Part shown: in pieces, positions 9,701-19,183 of the stretch
Layout of the letters: each line of letters starts with the position of its first letter
Numbering within the stretch: the first letter of the stretch is position 1
Source of the DNA: Nocardiopsis mwathae
GTDB taxonomy: Bacteria > Actinomycetota > Actinomycetes > Streptosporangiales > Streptosporangiaceae
Assembly (NCBI RefSeq): GCF_014201195.1
Contig: NZ_JACHDS010000001.1
Location: 2,790,001 to 2,854,000, forward strand
Reading direction: 5' to 3'
DNA: 64,000 nt
Program-made: the position numbers and the translations under genes
The notes under the pieces: model-generated
The model's input: the letters and a program-made list of their open reading frames with translations, nothing else
What the model was told of the DNA's origin: nothing
Database searches by the model: none

Positions 9701-11316
9701 AGCTCCTCGCGGATGGCGTCGAGCGGCGGGTTGGTGACCTGCGCGAAGTGCTGCGAGAAGTAGTCGAACAGCTGCCGGGAGCGGCTGGACAGGGCGGCGA
9801 CGGGGGTGTCGGTGCCCATGGAGCCGATGGGTTCGGCGCCGGTGCGGGCCATCGGGGTGAGGATGACGCGGAGTTCTTCCTCGGTGTAGCCGAAGGTCTG
9901 CTGGGCGCGGGTGAGGTCGTCGATGCCGGCGGGCTCGGCGGGGGGCAGGTCGGCGAGGTCGACGACGCCGTCGGCCAGCCACTGCGCGTAGGGGTGTTCG
10001 GCGGCGAGTTCGGCCTTGATCTCCTCGTCCTCGATGATGCGGCCCTGCGCGGTGTCGACGACGAAGATGCGGCCGGGCTGCAGGCGGCCCTTGCGCACGA
10101 CGGTGGCGGGGTCGATGTCGAGGACGCCGGCCTCGCTGGCGAGCACGACGAGGCCGTCCTCGGTGACCCAGTAGCGGCCGGGGCGCAGGCCGTTGCGGTC
10201 GAGGACGGCGCCGACGAGGGAGCCGTCGGTGAAGGACACCGAGGCGGGGCCGTCCCAGGGCTCCATGAGCATGGAGTGGAACTCGTAGAAGGCCCGCACC
10301 TGCGGGTCCATCTCGGCGTGGTTCTCCCAGGGCTCGGGGATCATCATCAGCACGGCGTGCGGCAGGGAGCGCCCGCCGAGGTGGAGGAGTTCCAGGGCGG
10401 CGTCGAAGGACGCGGTGTCGGAGTCCTCGGGGTCGACGATGGGGAAGATCCGGTCGAGGTCGCCGGGGAGCAGGTCGCTGGCGAGCTTGGCCTCGCGGGC
10501 CCGCATCGTGTTGCGGTTGCCCTTGACGGTATTGATCTCACCGTTGTGGGCGACGTAGCGGAAGGGGTGGGCCAGCGGCCAGGACGGGAAGGTGTTGGTG
10601 GAGAACCGGGAGTGGACCAGTGCCAGGCCGGAGGTGTAGCGCCGGTCGGAGAGGTCGGGGAAGAACGGTTCGAGTTGCGGCGTGGTGAGCATGCCCTTGT
10701 AGGCGATGGTGCGGGGGGACAGGCTCGGGAAGTACACGCCGGTCTCGTGTTCGGCGCGCTTGCGGACGCAGTAGGTGTAGCGCTCCAGGTCGATCCCGCT
10801 GAGCCCGTCGGTGGGGGTGCCGGGGCGCCCGGCGAGGAAGAGCTGGCCGAAGAACGGCATGACCTCGCGGGCGGCGGGTCCGCAGTAGCGGGGTTCGACG
10901 GGGAGGTCGCGCCAGCCCAGGACGGTGAGGCCTTCGTCGTCGGCGATGGCGTTGATCCTGGCGATGGCGTCGGCGCGCTCGTCGGGGTCGGCGGGCAGGA
11001 AGCCGATACCGGCGGCGTAGGCGCCGGCGGCGGGCAGGTCGAAGTCGCAGACCTCGCGGTAGAGGGTGTCGGGGATCTGGGTGAGGATCCCGGCGCCGTC
11101 GCCGTCGTCGGGGTCGGCGCCCGAGGCGCCGCGGTGGTCGAGGTTGCGCAGCACGGTCAGTGCCTTCTCGACGATGTCATGGCTGCGACGGCCGGAGAGG
11201 TCGGCGACGAACCCGACACCGCAGGCGTCGTGCTCGTAGGTGCTGTCGTACAGGCCCTCGGGGGTGGTCTCGGCGTTCGGGCGGACGGACGAACGCTGCA
11301 CCTGGCCAGCAGGCAT
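6754..11316 (-). CDS. gltB: Glutamate synthase large subunit
   Basis: 1520 residues, normal for the family. The class-II glutamine amidotransferase domain has its catalytic cysteine at about residue 32 (HDACGVGF), so a propeptide of about 31 residues is probably removed. The central and FMN-binding domains follow, with the 3Fe-4S cysteines in [19 protein letters not shown]. The C-terminal GXGXG beta-helix includes [11 protein letters not shown] and [17 protein letters not shown]. The ATG at 11316 is preceded by AGGAGGG. It is the first gene of gltB-gltD and makes glutamate in ammonia assimilation. A long open frame on the opposite strand is only a GC-bias shadow. Confidence 0.97.
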   Translation of the reverse strand: MPAGQVQRSSVRPNAETTPEGLYDSTYEHDACGVGFVADLSGRRSHDIVEKALTVLRNLDHRGASGADPDDGDGAGILTQIPDTLYREVCDFDLPAAGAYAAGIGFLPADPDERADAIARINAIADDEGLTVLGWRDLPVEPRYCGPAAREVMPFFGQLFLAGRPGTPTDGLSGIDLERYTYCVRKRAEHETGVYFPSLSPRTIAYKGMLTTPQLEPFFPDLSDRRYTSGLALVHSRFSTNTFPSWPLAHPFRYVAHNGEINTVKGNRNTMRAREAKLASDLLPGDLDRIFPIVDPEDSDTASFDAALELLHLGGRSLPHAVLMMIPEPWENHAEMDPQVRAFYEFHSMLMEPWDGPASVSFTDGSLVGAVLDRNGLRPGRYWVTEDGLVVLASEAGVLDIDPATVVRKGRLQPGRIFVVDTAQGRIIEDEEIKAELAAEHPYAQWLADGVVDLADLPPAEPAGIDDLTRAQQTFGYTEEELRVILTPMARTGAEPIGSMGTDTPVAALSSRSRQLFDYFSQHFAQVTNPPLDAIREELVTSLGTVLGAEDNVLTPEPADCQRLTLPTPVIDDAELAAITATGRPGGNPAFRVFTAEGTYPADGGGDVLSARLEEICGEVSQAIAEGAHIIVLSDRGSGPERAPIPSLLLTGAVHHHLVREKTRTEVGLVVEAGDVRECHHVALLLGYGASAVNPYIALGTVRDLVARGVISGIDADTAVRNTIKAFGKGVLKVMSKMGVSTVSSYTGAQIFEALGLGPEVIDRCFTGTTSKLGGVGFDVLAEEVRMRHATAYAANPADHRRLAIGGEYQWRREGEPHLFNPETVFKLQHATRGRRYDIFKEYTAKVDDQAQDLMTLRGLFRLKEGVREPVPIEEVEPVSEIVKRFSTGAMSYGSISAEAHETLAIAMNRLGGKSNTGEGGEDPDRFTPDANGDLRRSAIKQVASGRFGVTSHYLTNADDIQIKMAQGAKPGEGGQLPGHKVYPWVADTRHSTPGVGLISPPPHHDIYSIEDLAQLIHDLKNANPQARVHVKLVSEAGVGTVAAGVSKAHADVVLISGHDGGTGASPLTSLKHAGTPWELGLAETQQTLLLNGLRDRIVVQADGQMKTGRDVIVAALLGAEEYGFATAPLVVSGCVMMRVCHLDTCPVGVATQNPVLRERFSGKAEFVVNFFEFIAEEVREYLAALGFRTLDEAIGAVEVLDTAEAVDHWKASGLDLAPILRDVEPWGGDHRHRVRDQDHGLEKALDNTLIQLSEGALEYREPLKLELPVRNVNRTVGTMLGHEVTKRHGAEGLPDDTIDISFTGSAGQSFGAFVPRGVTLRLSGDANDYVGKGLSGGRIIVRPAEDAPFAPEDHIIAGNVIAYGATSGEVFLRGIVGERFCVRNSGALAVAEGVGDHGCEYMTGGRAVVLGRTGRNFAAGMSGGIAYVLDLDPARVNHEMVDIEGLDEDDRAFLRDVLERHLTETGSGVARRLLADFDTAAARFGKVMPRDYKRVLLAQAAAERDGRDVNEAVMASAQS

Positions 11317-12016
11317 CTACCCTCCTGTCGTCTTACGTCTGGGCTTCGTCAAAAGCGCATCCGGGACGACATTGGCCCTGCTGCGGTGTGCATCGAGGCA
11401 GGCCGCTCGGCACCGGTTCCACAGACGGCGTCGATTGCCGGACCTGCGTTCACATCCTTGTGGTAACCGGTGTTCGGCCGAGCGGCCGAGAAACTTCGCG
11501 GTAACTCAGGTTATACATCGTGGTCCGACCCCGATGCCACTCGGAGGTCTAGACCAACCGCCGCCACGGTGCGGTGGTCGTGGCGACCTGAGTCGCCTGG
11601 CGCGGATCACGCGCGGCCGGCCGGCACCGCCGTGGTGCGACCAAGGCGAGTGTTTCCACGCCCTGCTGTTCGCAAACATCATCAAACTAAGTGAAAACAG
11701 CCGGAAATACCCACATAACGCGGGTGTGCTCCCCGCCCTGCCGGGGGTCGGGTGCGGGCGGCGCCGACCGAACCGGCGTCACCGCTGGTCACGAGGGCGA
11801 CCAGAGGGACAGCAGGAGCGCCGCGCACCACCCCCACGCTACCCCTCCCCCGCCCCGACCGGGCGGATATGCGAGATACACCACACGACCACCGGAGGCA
11901 CGCCACACCGAAACACCGCGCGCACGCGCGGCCACGGTCGCGAGCCGCCCCCGCCGACCGCTGGGTCGGGACGGCGGCGCCCCGGGCTCCGCCGGGTGCG
12001 TGGGATGATCGGGGGC
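11317..12016. promoter_or_regulatory. 700-bp divergent intergenic region between gltB and the polyamine-synthase-like gene, with a GlnR-like site
   Basis: No gene is supported here. On the gltB side, GAAAC (11490-11494), GTAAC (11501-11505) and the imperfect TATAC (11512-11516) are separated by exact 6-base spacers, resembling the GlnR half-site arrangement of nitrogen-regulated actinobacterial promoters. A TATAAC -10-like box for gltB overlaps it (11510-11515, minus strand). If used, the gltB leader would be nearly 200 bases long. An A/T-richer patch at 11670-11725 stands out from the surrounding sequence and may hold a further promoter. The remainder shows nothing I can name. Confidence 0.4.
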
Positions 12017-13684
12017 GTGATCGATCATCCGTCCGAGCTGTCGGACCTGCTCGCAGAACACGGGGCCGACGCCGCCCGCCTGCACGATGTCCTGGCCCTC
12101 CTCGCCGGCGGCGGCTGGTGGAGCACCCGGGACCTGGTGCGCGGCACCGCTGTCCCCCACCGCGTCGTGGAGCGCGTTGTGCAGGCCCTCGGCGGGGAGC
12201 TGGAGCGCGACCCGGGCGGCGGGGCCCCGGGGGCCGGCGGCGAAGCGCGGGTCAGGCTGCGATCCCCGGGCCGCTACACGGTGTTCGCCCGCCCCGCGCT
12301 GGCCGACCCGGTCGGCCACCTGCTCGACGGGCACACGCGGGCCGCGGACGAGCTGGAGCGGCTGGTCGCGCGGGCGCCCGCCTCCCGCGCCGATCTCGAC
12401 CACGTCGCCGCGAGCGCACGCACGGCGCTGCGCCGGGGGGTCTATCTGGCGACCAGGTTCGCGCTTCCCGGGCGGCGGCTGCTGTGCGTCGGCGACCACG
12501 ACCTGACCTCACTGGCCGCCACACTGGTGTGCCCGGACGCCGAGGCCCTCGTCGTGGACATCGACGAGCGCATGCTCGACTACATCGACGCGGCCGCGGC
12601 CCGGCTCGGCCTGCCGGTGCGCTGTCACTTCGCCGATCTGCGGCTGGGCCTGCCGGAGGCGGTACGGGGCCGGGCCGACCTCGTGTTCACCGACCCGCCC
12701 TACACCCCCGAGGGGGTCGAGCTGTTCGTCCGGAGGGGTCTGGAGGGCCTCTCCGACCCGCGGCGGGGACGGATCCTCCTGGCCTACGGCGCCAGCGAGA
12801 CCACCCCCGCGCTCGTCGCCAAGACCCAGTCCCGGCTGGCCCGGATGGGCCTGGCCACCGAGGCGGTCTGGCCGGACTTCAACCGCTACCTGGGCGCCGA
12901 GGCGATCGGCGCCGCCAGCGACCTCTACGTGCTCCGCCCGACCTCCCGCACCCCCGCCCCCGACGCGGGCGGGTCCGATGCGGCGCGGATCTACAGCCAG
13001 GGCGCCAACGCCAAGGAAGCCGGTGCGGCGCTGCCGGACGAGGCGGCGCGGGCGGCGCTGCGGCGGATCGCGGGCGAGGGTGCCGACGGCGTCGACACCC
13101 TCGTCGGTGCCTGGCCGAAGGGGGCGGCCGAGAGCGCCGCGCGCCGGGTGCGGCTCGCGACGTGGCTGGGCTCCCCCACACCCGGAGACCGGGTGGCCCT
13201 CAACCTGACCGGCGGGTGGGACGCCCTCGTCGGCCGCGCGGTCCTGGCCGCGTCCGCGACGGAGGTGTACGCGGTCGTGCCGTCCTCCGCCGGGGCCGTT
13301 CGGGACGAGGCGGGCCAGACGGCCCTGCGCGCCCTACTGGAACCGCGCTTCACGCTGCGCTTCCTCCGCGGCGTGCCCGGACCGCGCACGACCCTCGTGG
13401 TGGCGCACGCCGAGGAACCCGACGGTGCGGCCACACCGGGGCAGCGCCTGCTGCGGCACTGCCAGGGCCGCGCGCACGGGCGGCTCACCAGCACGCTGCG
13501 TGAGGGGCTCGTCGCCGTCACCGCCGAACTGGGCCGCCCGCTGAACAAGAAGAGCGCGCGGAGCCGGGTGGCCGAGGCGGCCCCGTGGCTGCCCGGGCAC
13601 ACCCTGCTCGACCTGCCCGCACACCGCTTCGGCGAGCTGCGCGCCCTCACCGACCGGTTGGCCGCCGAGGAGCCCGGCACCTGA
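12017..13684 (+). CDS. Bis-aminopropyl spermidine synthase family protein (branched-chain polyamine synthase-like)
   Basis: 555 residues from GTG 12017. GATGAT ends 7 bases upstream, which suggests a leaderless start; an ATG 12 bases earlier is the alternative. Residues 1-75 form a winged-helix-like region. About 110-310 is a Rossmann-type transferase domain with LLCVGDHDLTSLAATL and LVFTDPPYTPEGVELF, matching the BpsA/DUF43 family. In thermophilic archaea and bacteria BpsA transfers aminopropyl groups to make branched polyamines. Residues 330-555 form a second extension with a GDRVALNLTGGWD segment. Whether the actinobacterial proteins make polyamines is not established, so the specific reaction is inference. 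Confidence 0.75.
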   Translation: MIDHPSELSDLLAEHGADAARLHDVLALLAGGGWWSTRDLVRGTAVPHRVVERVVQALGGELERDPGGGAPGAGGEARVRLRSPGRYTVFARPALADPVGHLLDGHTRAADELERLVARAPASRADLDHVAASARTALRRGVYLATRFALPGRRLLCVGDHDLTSLAATLVCPDAEALVVDIDERMLDYIDAAAARLGLPVRCHFADLRLGLPEAVRGRADLVFTDPPYTPEGVELFVRRGLEGLSDPRRGRILLAYGASETTPALVAKTQSRLARMGLATEAVWPDFNRYLGAEAIGAASDLYVLRPTSRTPAPDAGGSDAARIYSQGANAKEAGAALPDEAARAALRRIAGEGADGVDTLVGAWPKGAAESAARRVRLATWLGSPTPGDRVALNLTGGWDALVGRAVLAASATEVYAVVPSSAGAVRDEAGQTALRALLEPRFTLRFLRGVPGPRTTLVVAHAEEPDGAATPGQRLLRHCQGRAHGRLTSTLREGLVAVTAELGRPLNKKSARSRVAEAAPWLPGHTLLDLPAHRFGELRALTDRLAAEEPGT

Positions 13685-13823
13685 GCAGCCCCGGTATCCC
13701 CCAGATCGACGGAGGAGGGAATCGCTCTCCCGTGGACGGGTCCGGGTGCGTGCGGATCAGGGGCCGAGGTGCGACCGGAACAGCCGACCGGGGCAGAAAG
13801 GCGTCCGGGCGGCGGAGTGGCGG

Positions 13824-14798
13824 CTACCCGGCGTCGGCACCCTCGCCGGCCTGGGTGTCGGCGGCGTCCTCCAGTTGGGCCATACGGCGGAAGAGCAGGT
13901 CGCGGAAGGAGCTCAGGGCGATGAGCGGCGAGGAGAGGCTCTCCTTCTCCTCCGCCGAGGTCGAGCCCTGCGGCTGCGCCCATGTCACCAGCAGGTAGTG
14001 GCCGCTGACGGTGGCCTCCGCCTCGTTGTACCCGGCGCCCAGCGCGGCCGTGCCCTCGTCGTCGCCGGCGCCGGTCAGCACGAAGCCGCCCGCGTCGGAG
14101 TCGGGGTCGTCCGGCAGCTCCATGGCGTCGGCGACGGCCCGCGAGCCCTCGGTGTCGGCGAGGTTGAACAGCACCGCCAGCCCGACGTAGTCGTCGGAGG
14201 TGTAGGCGCCGCGCGCGGCCTGGGTGCAGCCCGCATCGGCGAGGGCCTGCTTCAGGTCCTCGCCCCACACCAGTTCCGAGCAGTCCTCGGTGAACGTCCG
14301 GTCGGCCAGGGTGAACGTGATGCCCTGGCTGCTGATCTCCTCGTCGCGGAAGACCTCACTCTCGTTGAGCGGGCGGCTGTCCACCTCTTGGGAGGCGAGC
14401 GCCTCGTTGAGGCCGTCTCCGGAGCCGATGACGGTGTAGGACACCGGGCGGCTCTGCTCGGGCGCGGCCGCGCCCGGCATGAACTGCAGGACCAGGGCGA
14501 CGACGAGCGCGATCACCGCGACGCCCAGCGCACCGAGCAGGATCGGGATGGCACGCCCGAAGGACTTCCGGCCGGAGCCGCCCGCGTCGCCTGAACCGCC
14601 CGCCTTGCCCGGCCGCTCGGGGCGGCGGCGCCGGGAGCCCTTGGGCCGCGGGGACACCGGACCGGCGGTGTGCGCCTCTCCCGCCGCCCCGTCCTCGGGG
14701 CGCCGGGGGTCGGCGGCGAGGCCTTCGATGGCCTCGGCGTCGTCGTTTTTCCTCCGCCGACCACGACTGCCAGGCACGGACGATGCAGAAGAAGACAC
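13824..14798 (-). CDS. Membrane-anchored extracellular protein, paralogue of its upstream neighbour
   Basis: 324 residues from a GTG with GAGAGG upstream. A basic, disordered cytoplasmic N-terminus (1-78) leads into one membrane helix (about 84-105, IPILLGALGVAVIALVVALVLQF) and an extracellular domain. That domain has two cysteines spaced 18 apart (EDCSELVWGEDLKQALADAGC), followed by ARGAYTS, and later SGHYLLVTWAQ. The same landmarks recur in the protein at 14928-16082, so the two are tandem duplicates. No family name is recognised. The two genes probably form an operon upstream of nothing else on this strand. Function unknown. Confidence 0.75.
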   Translation of the reverse strand: MSSSASSVPGSRGRRRKNDDAEAIEGLAADPRRPEDGAAGEAHTAGPVSPRPKGSRRRRPERPGKAGGSGDAGGSGRKSFGRAIPILLGALGVAVIALVVALVLQFMPGAAAPEQSRPVSYTVIGSGDGLNEALASQEVDSRPLNESEVFRDEEISSQGITFTLADRTFTEDCSELVWGEDLKQALADAGCTQAARGAYTSDDYVGLAVLFNLADTEGSRAVADAMELPDDPDSDAGGFVLTGAGDDEGTAALGAGYNEAEATVSGHYLLVTWAQPQGSTSAEEKESLSSPLIALSSFRDLLFRRMAQLEDAADTQAGEGADAG

Positions 14799-14927
14799 CA
14801 GGAACCTCTCGGAAAGCTTACGGGAGAACGGGGTCCTCCCGGTCGGACGGGGGCGGGGGGCCGGCCCGCGGGCGATTCCCCGCGGGTGCGCAAATCCTAG
14901 CCTGAGCCGCGGCGCGTGCGAACGCGC

Positions 14928-16082
14928 TCAGCCCTGCTGCTTCTTGGCGGCCCCGACCTCCTGGTAGACGTAGGTCGCGGCGTCCATGGCCACGACGTTC
15001 AGCGCCGCCATGCTGTCGTCGTTCCCGGGGTCGGCACCGTCGGTGCGGGCCACCCAGAACACGGCCAGGTAGTGGCCCATGACCTGCGAGGTGGCCTGGC
15101 TGTAGCCCTCGTGCAGGCCCGAGATGCCGTCCTCCAGCGGGAGGATGAACCCGGGCTCGGTGTTCTTCGGGTCGTTGATGTCGAGCGCCGCGGCGACCTT
15201 TCCGGCGGCGTCGGCGTCCTGCAGGTCGAAGAGCGTGAACTGCGCCACGAACTCCCCGTCCTGGTCCTGGTAGACGCCGCGGGCGGCCGAGCCGCAGGAG
15301 CCGTCGGCCAGCGCCTGCTGCAGGTGCTCGCCCCAGACCACGGCGGTGCAGGTGTCGGTGACCTCGGAGTCGTCGAGGAGCAGCTCGTAGCCCTGCATGC
15401 TGAGCTTTTCCGCGGGTCCGAAGACCGCCTGCTCGGTGAGGGGCTGGGCGTCCGTGGGCCGCTCGGCGATGGGCGCGAAGACGTCGGAGCCTTCGGTCTG
15501 GCCCTGGTAGAGGCGGGGGACGAGGGTGGGGTGGCCCTTGGGGGGCTCGATGATGGCGTTGGCGCCGTCGCCGTAGCCGCCGACCTCGCCGCGGATGAGC
15601 TGGACGATGAGCACGCCCAGCAGTGAGACGAGCGCCACCGCGCACAGGGCGAGCAGGGTGCCGAGCACGACCGTGCCGCGCTTGCGCTGGCTCTGCTCGG
15701 CCAGGGTGTAGACCACCTGGTTGGGGCGTTCGCCGAGGACGCTGACGCGCCGCAGCGCTGAGGCGGAGAACTTGGAGACCGGGTCGGTGCGGCCGGAGCC
15801 GCGGCGGCCGCGGCCGGTCGCGCCCTTCTTGCCCGCGGATCTGCGCCCGCGACCGGACGAGCCGCGGCCGCGCCTGGACTGCTCCTCGTCGGTCGCGTCG
15901 GCGGACTCGGCAGCCTCGGCTGAGTCGTCCGCCGGGTCGGGAACGCATGCGTCAGCAGTGGATTCGTCGTCGGCGACGCCGACGGCACCGCCCTGGTCGG
16001 TGCCGTCGTGGACGTGCTCGTCCGGTGCGGCGCGCCGCGCGTCGCGGCGGCCCTTGCGGCCGACGGAGTCGGATCTACTCAC
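14928..16082 (-). CDS. Membrane-anchored extracellular protein, paralogue of its downstream neighbour
   Basis: 384 residues from GTG 16082. The first 130 residues are charged and low-complexity, with Lys/Arg/Gly-rich repeats around 68-97. One membrane helix follows (about 137-160, VVLGTLLALCAVALVSLLGVLIV) and then an extracellular domain. It shares with the 13824-14798 product a cysteine pair in VTDTCTAVVWGEHLQQALAD and DGSCGSAARGVY, and VMGHYLAVFWVAR. The paired cysteines may form a disulfide, which would fit the nearby DsbA-like gene, but that link is inference. It lies just downstream of lgt. No lipobox is present. Confidence 0.75.
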   Translation of the reverse strand: MSRSDSVGRKGRRDARRAAPDEHVHDGTDQGGAVGVADDESTADACVPDPADDSAEAAESADATDEEQSRRGRGSSGRGRRSAGKKGATGRGRRGSGRTDPVSKFSASALRRVSVLGERPNQVVYTLAEQSQRKRGTVVLGTLLALCAVALVSLLGVLIVQLIRGEVGGYGDGANAIIEPPKGHPTLVPRLYQGQTEGSDVFAPIAERPTDAQPLTEQAVFGPAEKLSMQGYELLLDDSEVTDTCTAVVWGEHLQQALADGSCGSAARGVYQDQDGEFVAQFTLFDLQDADAAGKVAAALDINDPKNTEPGFILPLEDGISGLHEGYSQATSQVMGHYLAVFWVARTDGADPGNDDSMAALNVVAMDAATYVYQEVGAAKKQQG

Positions 16083-16164
16083 GTGTACGTACTCACCCGT
16101 TCAGCGGGGCCCGCCGCGGCGCACAGCTGGCGTCGCGGCGGGCCGTCGCGGTCGACTTGCGGCG

Positions 16165-17166
16165 TTACGGCCCCTTGCTGTCAGAGGTTCCGGAACTCGT
16201 CCCACCGTTTCGGGAATCGGTCCCGGTGGACGAGGTGCCCGCGTCCGACCCGCGGGCGCCCGAGGGGCCGCGGTCGTCCGACGAGGCGGGGTCGGTGTCG
16301 ATCACCTGCGTTCCCACATCGTGCCCGACGGGCACGACGCGCGTCGAGAAGCGGTCCAGCCGCCGCCCGGCCCACACGAAGTAGGCGAGGGCGCCGAGGA
16401 ACACCAGGAGTGCGGTCCAGTTGTTCAGTCGGAAGCCCAGGATGTCGTTGGCGGGGTCCACGCGCAGGTACTCGATCCAGAACCGACCCACACAGTAGCC
16501 CATGACGTAAAGCGCGAAGAGCCGTCCGCCGCCGAGGCGGTCCCCCATCACCCTGCCGATCCAGGCGAGCAGCACGGCGAGTGCGAGGCACCACAGGGAC
16601 TCGTACAGGAAGGTGGGGTGGTAGGTGAACACCCCCGGTTCCATGCCCGGTCGCAGCACGCCGTTGGGGTAGGGGGAGATCTCCAGCGCCCACGGGACGT
16701 CGGTGGGGCGGCCGAAGAGCTCCTGGTTGAAGTAGTTGCCCCAGCGCCCGAAGGCCTGGCCGAGCGGGATGGTCGGGGCGATGGCGAAGGAGAGCTTCGA
16801 CATCGACAGGCCGCGGCGGCGGGCCACCCACCACACGCCCAGTGCGCCCAGCGGGACCGCGCCCCAGATGCCCAGGCCGCCCTCCCAGATGAACAGCGCC
16901 CGGATGGGTTCCCGGCCCGGACCGAAGTACAGCTGGTAGTCGGAGATCACGTGGTAGAGGCGGCCGCCGACGAGGCCGAGGAGCACCGCCGGGACCGCGA
17001 GGTCCATGATGGTGCCCTTCTCTCCGCCCATGGCGGCCCACCGGCGCTCTGCCCAGAACACGGCGGCGATGACGCCCGCGAGGATGCACAGGGCGTAGAA
17101 GTGGATGGTGAGGGGCCCGATGGGAATCGAGCTCACCGTCGGGCTCGGGATGGCCGCGTAGGTCAT
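16165..17166 (-). CDS. lgt: Prolipoprotein diacylglyceryl transferase
   Basis: 333 residues with seven membrane helices. The enzyme transfers diacylglycerol from phosphatidylglycerol to the lipobox cysteine of prelipoproteins, the first step of lipoprotein maturation in the cytoplasmic membrane. The Lgt signature GQAFGRWGNYFNQELFG is intact, as are the upstream GLVGGRLYHVISDY and the C-terminal RFWIEYLRVDP. The last 60 residues are a Ser/Asp/Gly-rich cytoplasmic tail, longer than in most bacteria but common in actinobacteria. It starts 9 bases after the DsbA-like gene and is probably co-transcribed with it. Confidence 0.96.
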   Translation of the reverse strand: MTYAAIPSPTVSSIPIGPLTIHFYALCILAGVIAAVFWAERRWAAMGGEKGTIMDLAVPAVLLGLVGGRLYHVISDYQLYFGPGREPIRALFIWEGGLGIWGAVPLGALGVWWVARRRGLSMSKLSFAIAPTIPLGQAFGRWGNYFNQELFGRPTDVPWALEISPYPNGVLRPGMEPGVFTYHPTFLYESLWCLALAVLLAWIGRVMGDRLGGGRLFALYVMGYCVGRFWIEYLRVDPANDILGFRLNNWTALLVFLGALAYFVWAGRRLDRFSTRVVPVGHDVGTQVIDTDPASSDDRGPSGARGSDAGTSSTGTDSRNGGTSSGTSDSKGP

Positions 17167-17175
17167 GGTGCGGTT

Positions 17176-18240
17176 CTATTCCTTGGCGTCGGGGGATTCG
17201 TCGGTCTGCGGTGCGTCGCCGGAGTCGGGTGCGTCGGCCTCCGGCGCCGCGGGCGCGTCTCCATCGTCCGAGGCCAGCGGCTTGGTGTCCACTTCTCCGG
17301 GCGACGCGTCGAGGATCGCCTTCTTGAGCTGCTGGGGGTTGAACGCCTCGTTGCCCAGTTTGCTTCCGTTGATGTAGATCGACGGGGTGCCCTCGAACTT
17401 GTCACCGCCCGAGTAGCGGGCGTAGGCGGCGTTGGTGGCCTCCAGGGTCTCCTTGACGTAGGTGCCGTCCATGAAGGAGCCGTCCACGCCGTTGTCGTCG
17501 CCCCACGCGATGAGCTCGCCCACGGTCATGGTGGACAGCTCGTTCGTGCCCAGCTCGTCCTGGGCCTTCTTCATCAGGTCCTTGGTGTAGTCGCCGGTGT
17601 AGGTGTCGACGACCTTGTCTTCGGCCTCCACCCGCTCGGCGAAGGCCGGGTCGTCGATGCCGACGTCCTCGCCCCAGGACACCAGGTCGTCCACCGAGAA
17701 TCCGGGCTTGCCCTCGGCCGGCTGGTTCTTGAAGAGGATGTCGTTGTACTCGACGTACTTGCCGTGGTCGGCCGCGGCCCGCGCCGCGGCGGCGGCGCGC
17801 AGCGAGTTGCTGCTGATCGGGTCGGGCTGCTGGGAGAAGATGCTCACCGGCCGGTAGTGCACGATCGCCTCGCCGTCGGCCGCCAACTGCTGCAGGGTGC
17901 TGCCGGCCGCGGTCTCGAACTGCTTGCAGGCCGGGCACTGGAAGTCGGCGTACACGTCGACCACCGGCGCCTCGGCGCCGCTCTTGGCGAGCACGATGCT
18001 GCCGTCCTCCTGCAGGGTCTGCGGTGGGAGGTCGGCGGTCAGCTCGTCGCCGGTGGTGGACTGGGTCAGGAACCAGTACCCGCCGCCGACGACGACCAGG
18101 GCGACGACGAGCGCCGCCCCCACGACGCCGACGATCCTGTTGCGTTTGGCGCGCTGCTGCGCCTTGAGCCGCTCCTGCTTGAGTCGCTCGCGGGACGCGC
18201 GACGCTCCGCCTTGCCCATCAGCCGTTCACCGTTCTTCAT
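17176..18240 (-). CDS. Membrane-anchored DsbA/thioredoxin-fold thiol oxidoreductase
   Basis: 354 residues. A basic N-terminus and one membrane helix (about 36-57) place a thioredoxin-fold domain outside the membrane. The redox motif is DFQCPACKQFE (CPAC), and the cis-proline loop is GTPSIYINGSKL. A long helical insertion lies between them, as in DsbA-type proteins. The acidic, Pro-rich C-terminus is disordered. ATG 18240 lacks a strong ribosome site, and an internal ATG at codon 8 is an alternative. It sits between a MauE-type membrane protein, the likely redox partner, and lgt, so it probably helps oxidise or isomerise exported proteins. Confidence 0.88.
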   Translation of the reverse strand: MKNGERLMGKAERRASRERLKQERLKAQQRAKRNRIVGVVGAALVVALVVVGGGYWFLTQSTTGDELTADLPPQTLQEDGSIVLAKSGAEAPVVDVYADFQCPACKQFETAAGSTLQQLAADGEAIVHYRPVSIFSQQPDPISSNSLRAAAAARAAADHGKYVEYNDILFKNQPAEGKPGFSVDDLVSWGEDVGIDDPAFAERVEAEDKVVDTYTGDYTKDLMKKAQDELGTNELSTMTVGELIAWGDDNGVDGSFMDGTYVKETLEATNAAYARYSGGDKFEGTPSIYINGSKLGNEAFNPQQLKKAILDASPGEVDTKPLASDDGDAPAAPEADAPDSGDAPQTDESPDAKE

Positions 18241-18382
18241 TGGAAAATGTCGTTCCCGGCCCAGCCGGGGATGCCGTTCGGGTTCGGGTGCTCGGGTCCC
18301 GAGCGCACCTGGCCGCCTCTCGCGCGGTCGATCCGCGGGGTCCGCAGGGCCCCGGTGCGGGGCGCGGTGCGGCCCTTCCGGG

Positions 18383-19006
18383 TCAGCGGTACAGGCCGAA
18401 GACCCGGTCGAGCGAGAGGGGGGAGCGCGGCCAGATCATGACGATACCGGCCAGCGCGAGGAAGCCGATATCGCGGAGGATGTCCACCCCGTAGGCGGTG
18501 TCCTCCGGGGCGACCGGTCCGCCGGTGCCGAAGCAGCCGCAGTCGATGGCGAGGCCGCGCGCCCAGGCCGAGGCGATGCCCGCGATGAACACGATCATCA
18601 GCAGGCCCGTCGCCGCACCCACGTACCGGGTGGCCAGGCCGATGAGGAGCAGCAGCGCCAGCGCGAACTCGACGAGCGGCAGCAAGTAGCCGATGAGTTC
18701 GGCCATGCCCGGGGAGAAGAGCTGGTAGGCCTCGACCGCCTGGACGGACAGCGCCGGCGGCAGCTTGGTGTAGGCGGCGAAGCCGAGGATCCCGGCCAGG
18801 GCGACGCGGCAGACCAGGGTGACCCACGGCTGGGCGGCGGTCCAGCGCCGGGCGAGCGCGGATGCCGGGGCCGGCGCGGCCCCGGGGGGCTGCGCCTCCT
18901 GTGTGCCGGAGTCCGGTCCGGACGACTGCTGTGCTTCGGTGTCCACGGCGACTTCCCTGGGGGTGGAGGCTGGTTGATCTGCCCGTTCTCCGCGGGCGAC
19001 GCTCAT
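18383..19006 (-). CDS. MauE/DoxX family redox-associated membrane protein
   Basis: 207 residues with about four membrane helices after a 50-residue Pro/Ala-rich cytoplasmic N-terminus. The family features are the first helix with GFAAYTKLPPALS and the cysteine pair DCGCFGTGG between later helices. MauE proteins support thioredoxin-like partners such as MauD, and one such partner (the CPAC protein) lies 142 bases downstream. This suggests a membrane module that shuttles electrons to or from the exported thiol protein; the direction is not visible from sequence. It is the first gene of the MauE - DsbA-like - lgt unit. Confidence 0.85.
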   Translation of the reverse strand: MSVARGERADQPASTPREVAVDTEAQQSSGPDSGTQEAQPPGAAPAPASALARRWTAAQPWVTLVCRVALAGILGFAAYTKLPPALSVQAVEAYQLFSPGMAELIGYLLPLVEFALALLLLIGLATRYVGAATGLLMIVFIAGIASAWARGLAIDCGCFGTGGPVAPEDTAYGVDILRDIGFLALAGIVMIWPRSPLSLDRVFGLYR

Positions 19007-19069
19007 GGCGCCCGCATGCCGAGACAGATCTTACTCGGCGTGACCACAGGTCCACAGCGGGCTGTGCGT

Positions 19070-19121
19070 CCGGTGTGTCCGGCGGCCGTGCACCCGCACT
19101 CTAGGCCACCGGACACACCGG
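19070..19121. terminator. Long inverted repeat between trpA and the MauE gene
   Basis: CCGGTGTGTCCGG (19070-19082) and CCGGACACACCGG (19109-19121) are perfect 13-bp arms around 26 bases. It could end transcription downstream of trpA, but it is also just upstream of the MauE start, and a TAGAGT -10-like box (minus strand, 19098-19103) lies in its loop. It may therefore be an operator instead. Confidence 0.5.
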
Positions 19122-19183
19122 GCGGTGTCACCCGTCCACCTCGGGATCGCCGTTCACACCGGATTCTTACTCTCCGGGGCGCC

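Noticed and set aside
5270-9982. A 1570-codon minus-strand frame running through gltB into gltD
   Set aside because: It joins an out-of-frame shadow of gltB to the true gltD frame. The true starts at 6724 and 11316 have strong ribosome sites.
6727-11466. A 1579-codon open frame on the plus strand opposite gltB
   Set aside because: It is fully antisense to intact gltB, has Gly/Asp/Val-rich composition without motifs, and arises from GC-biased codon positions.
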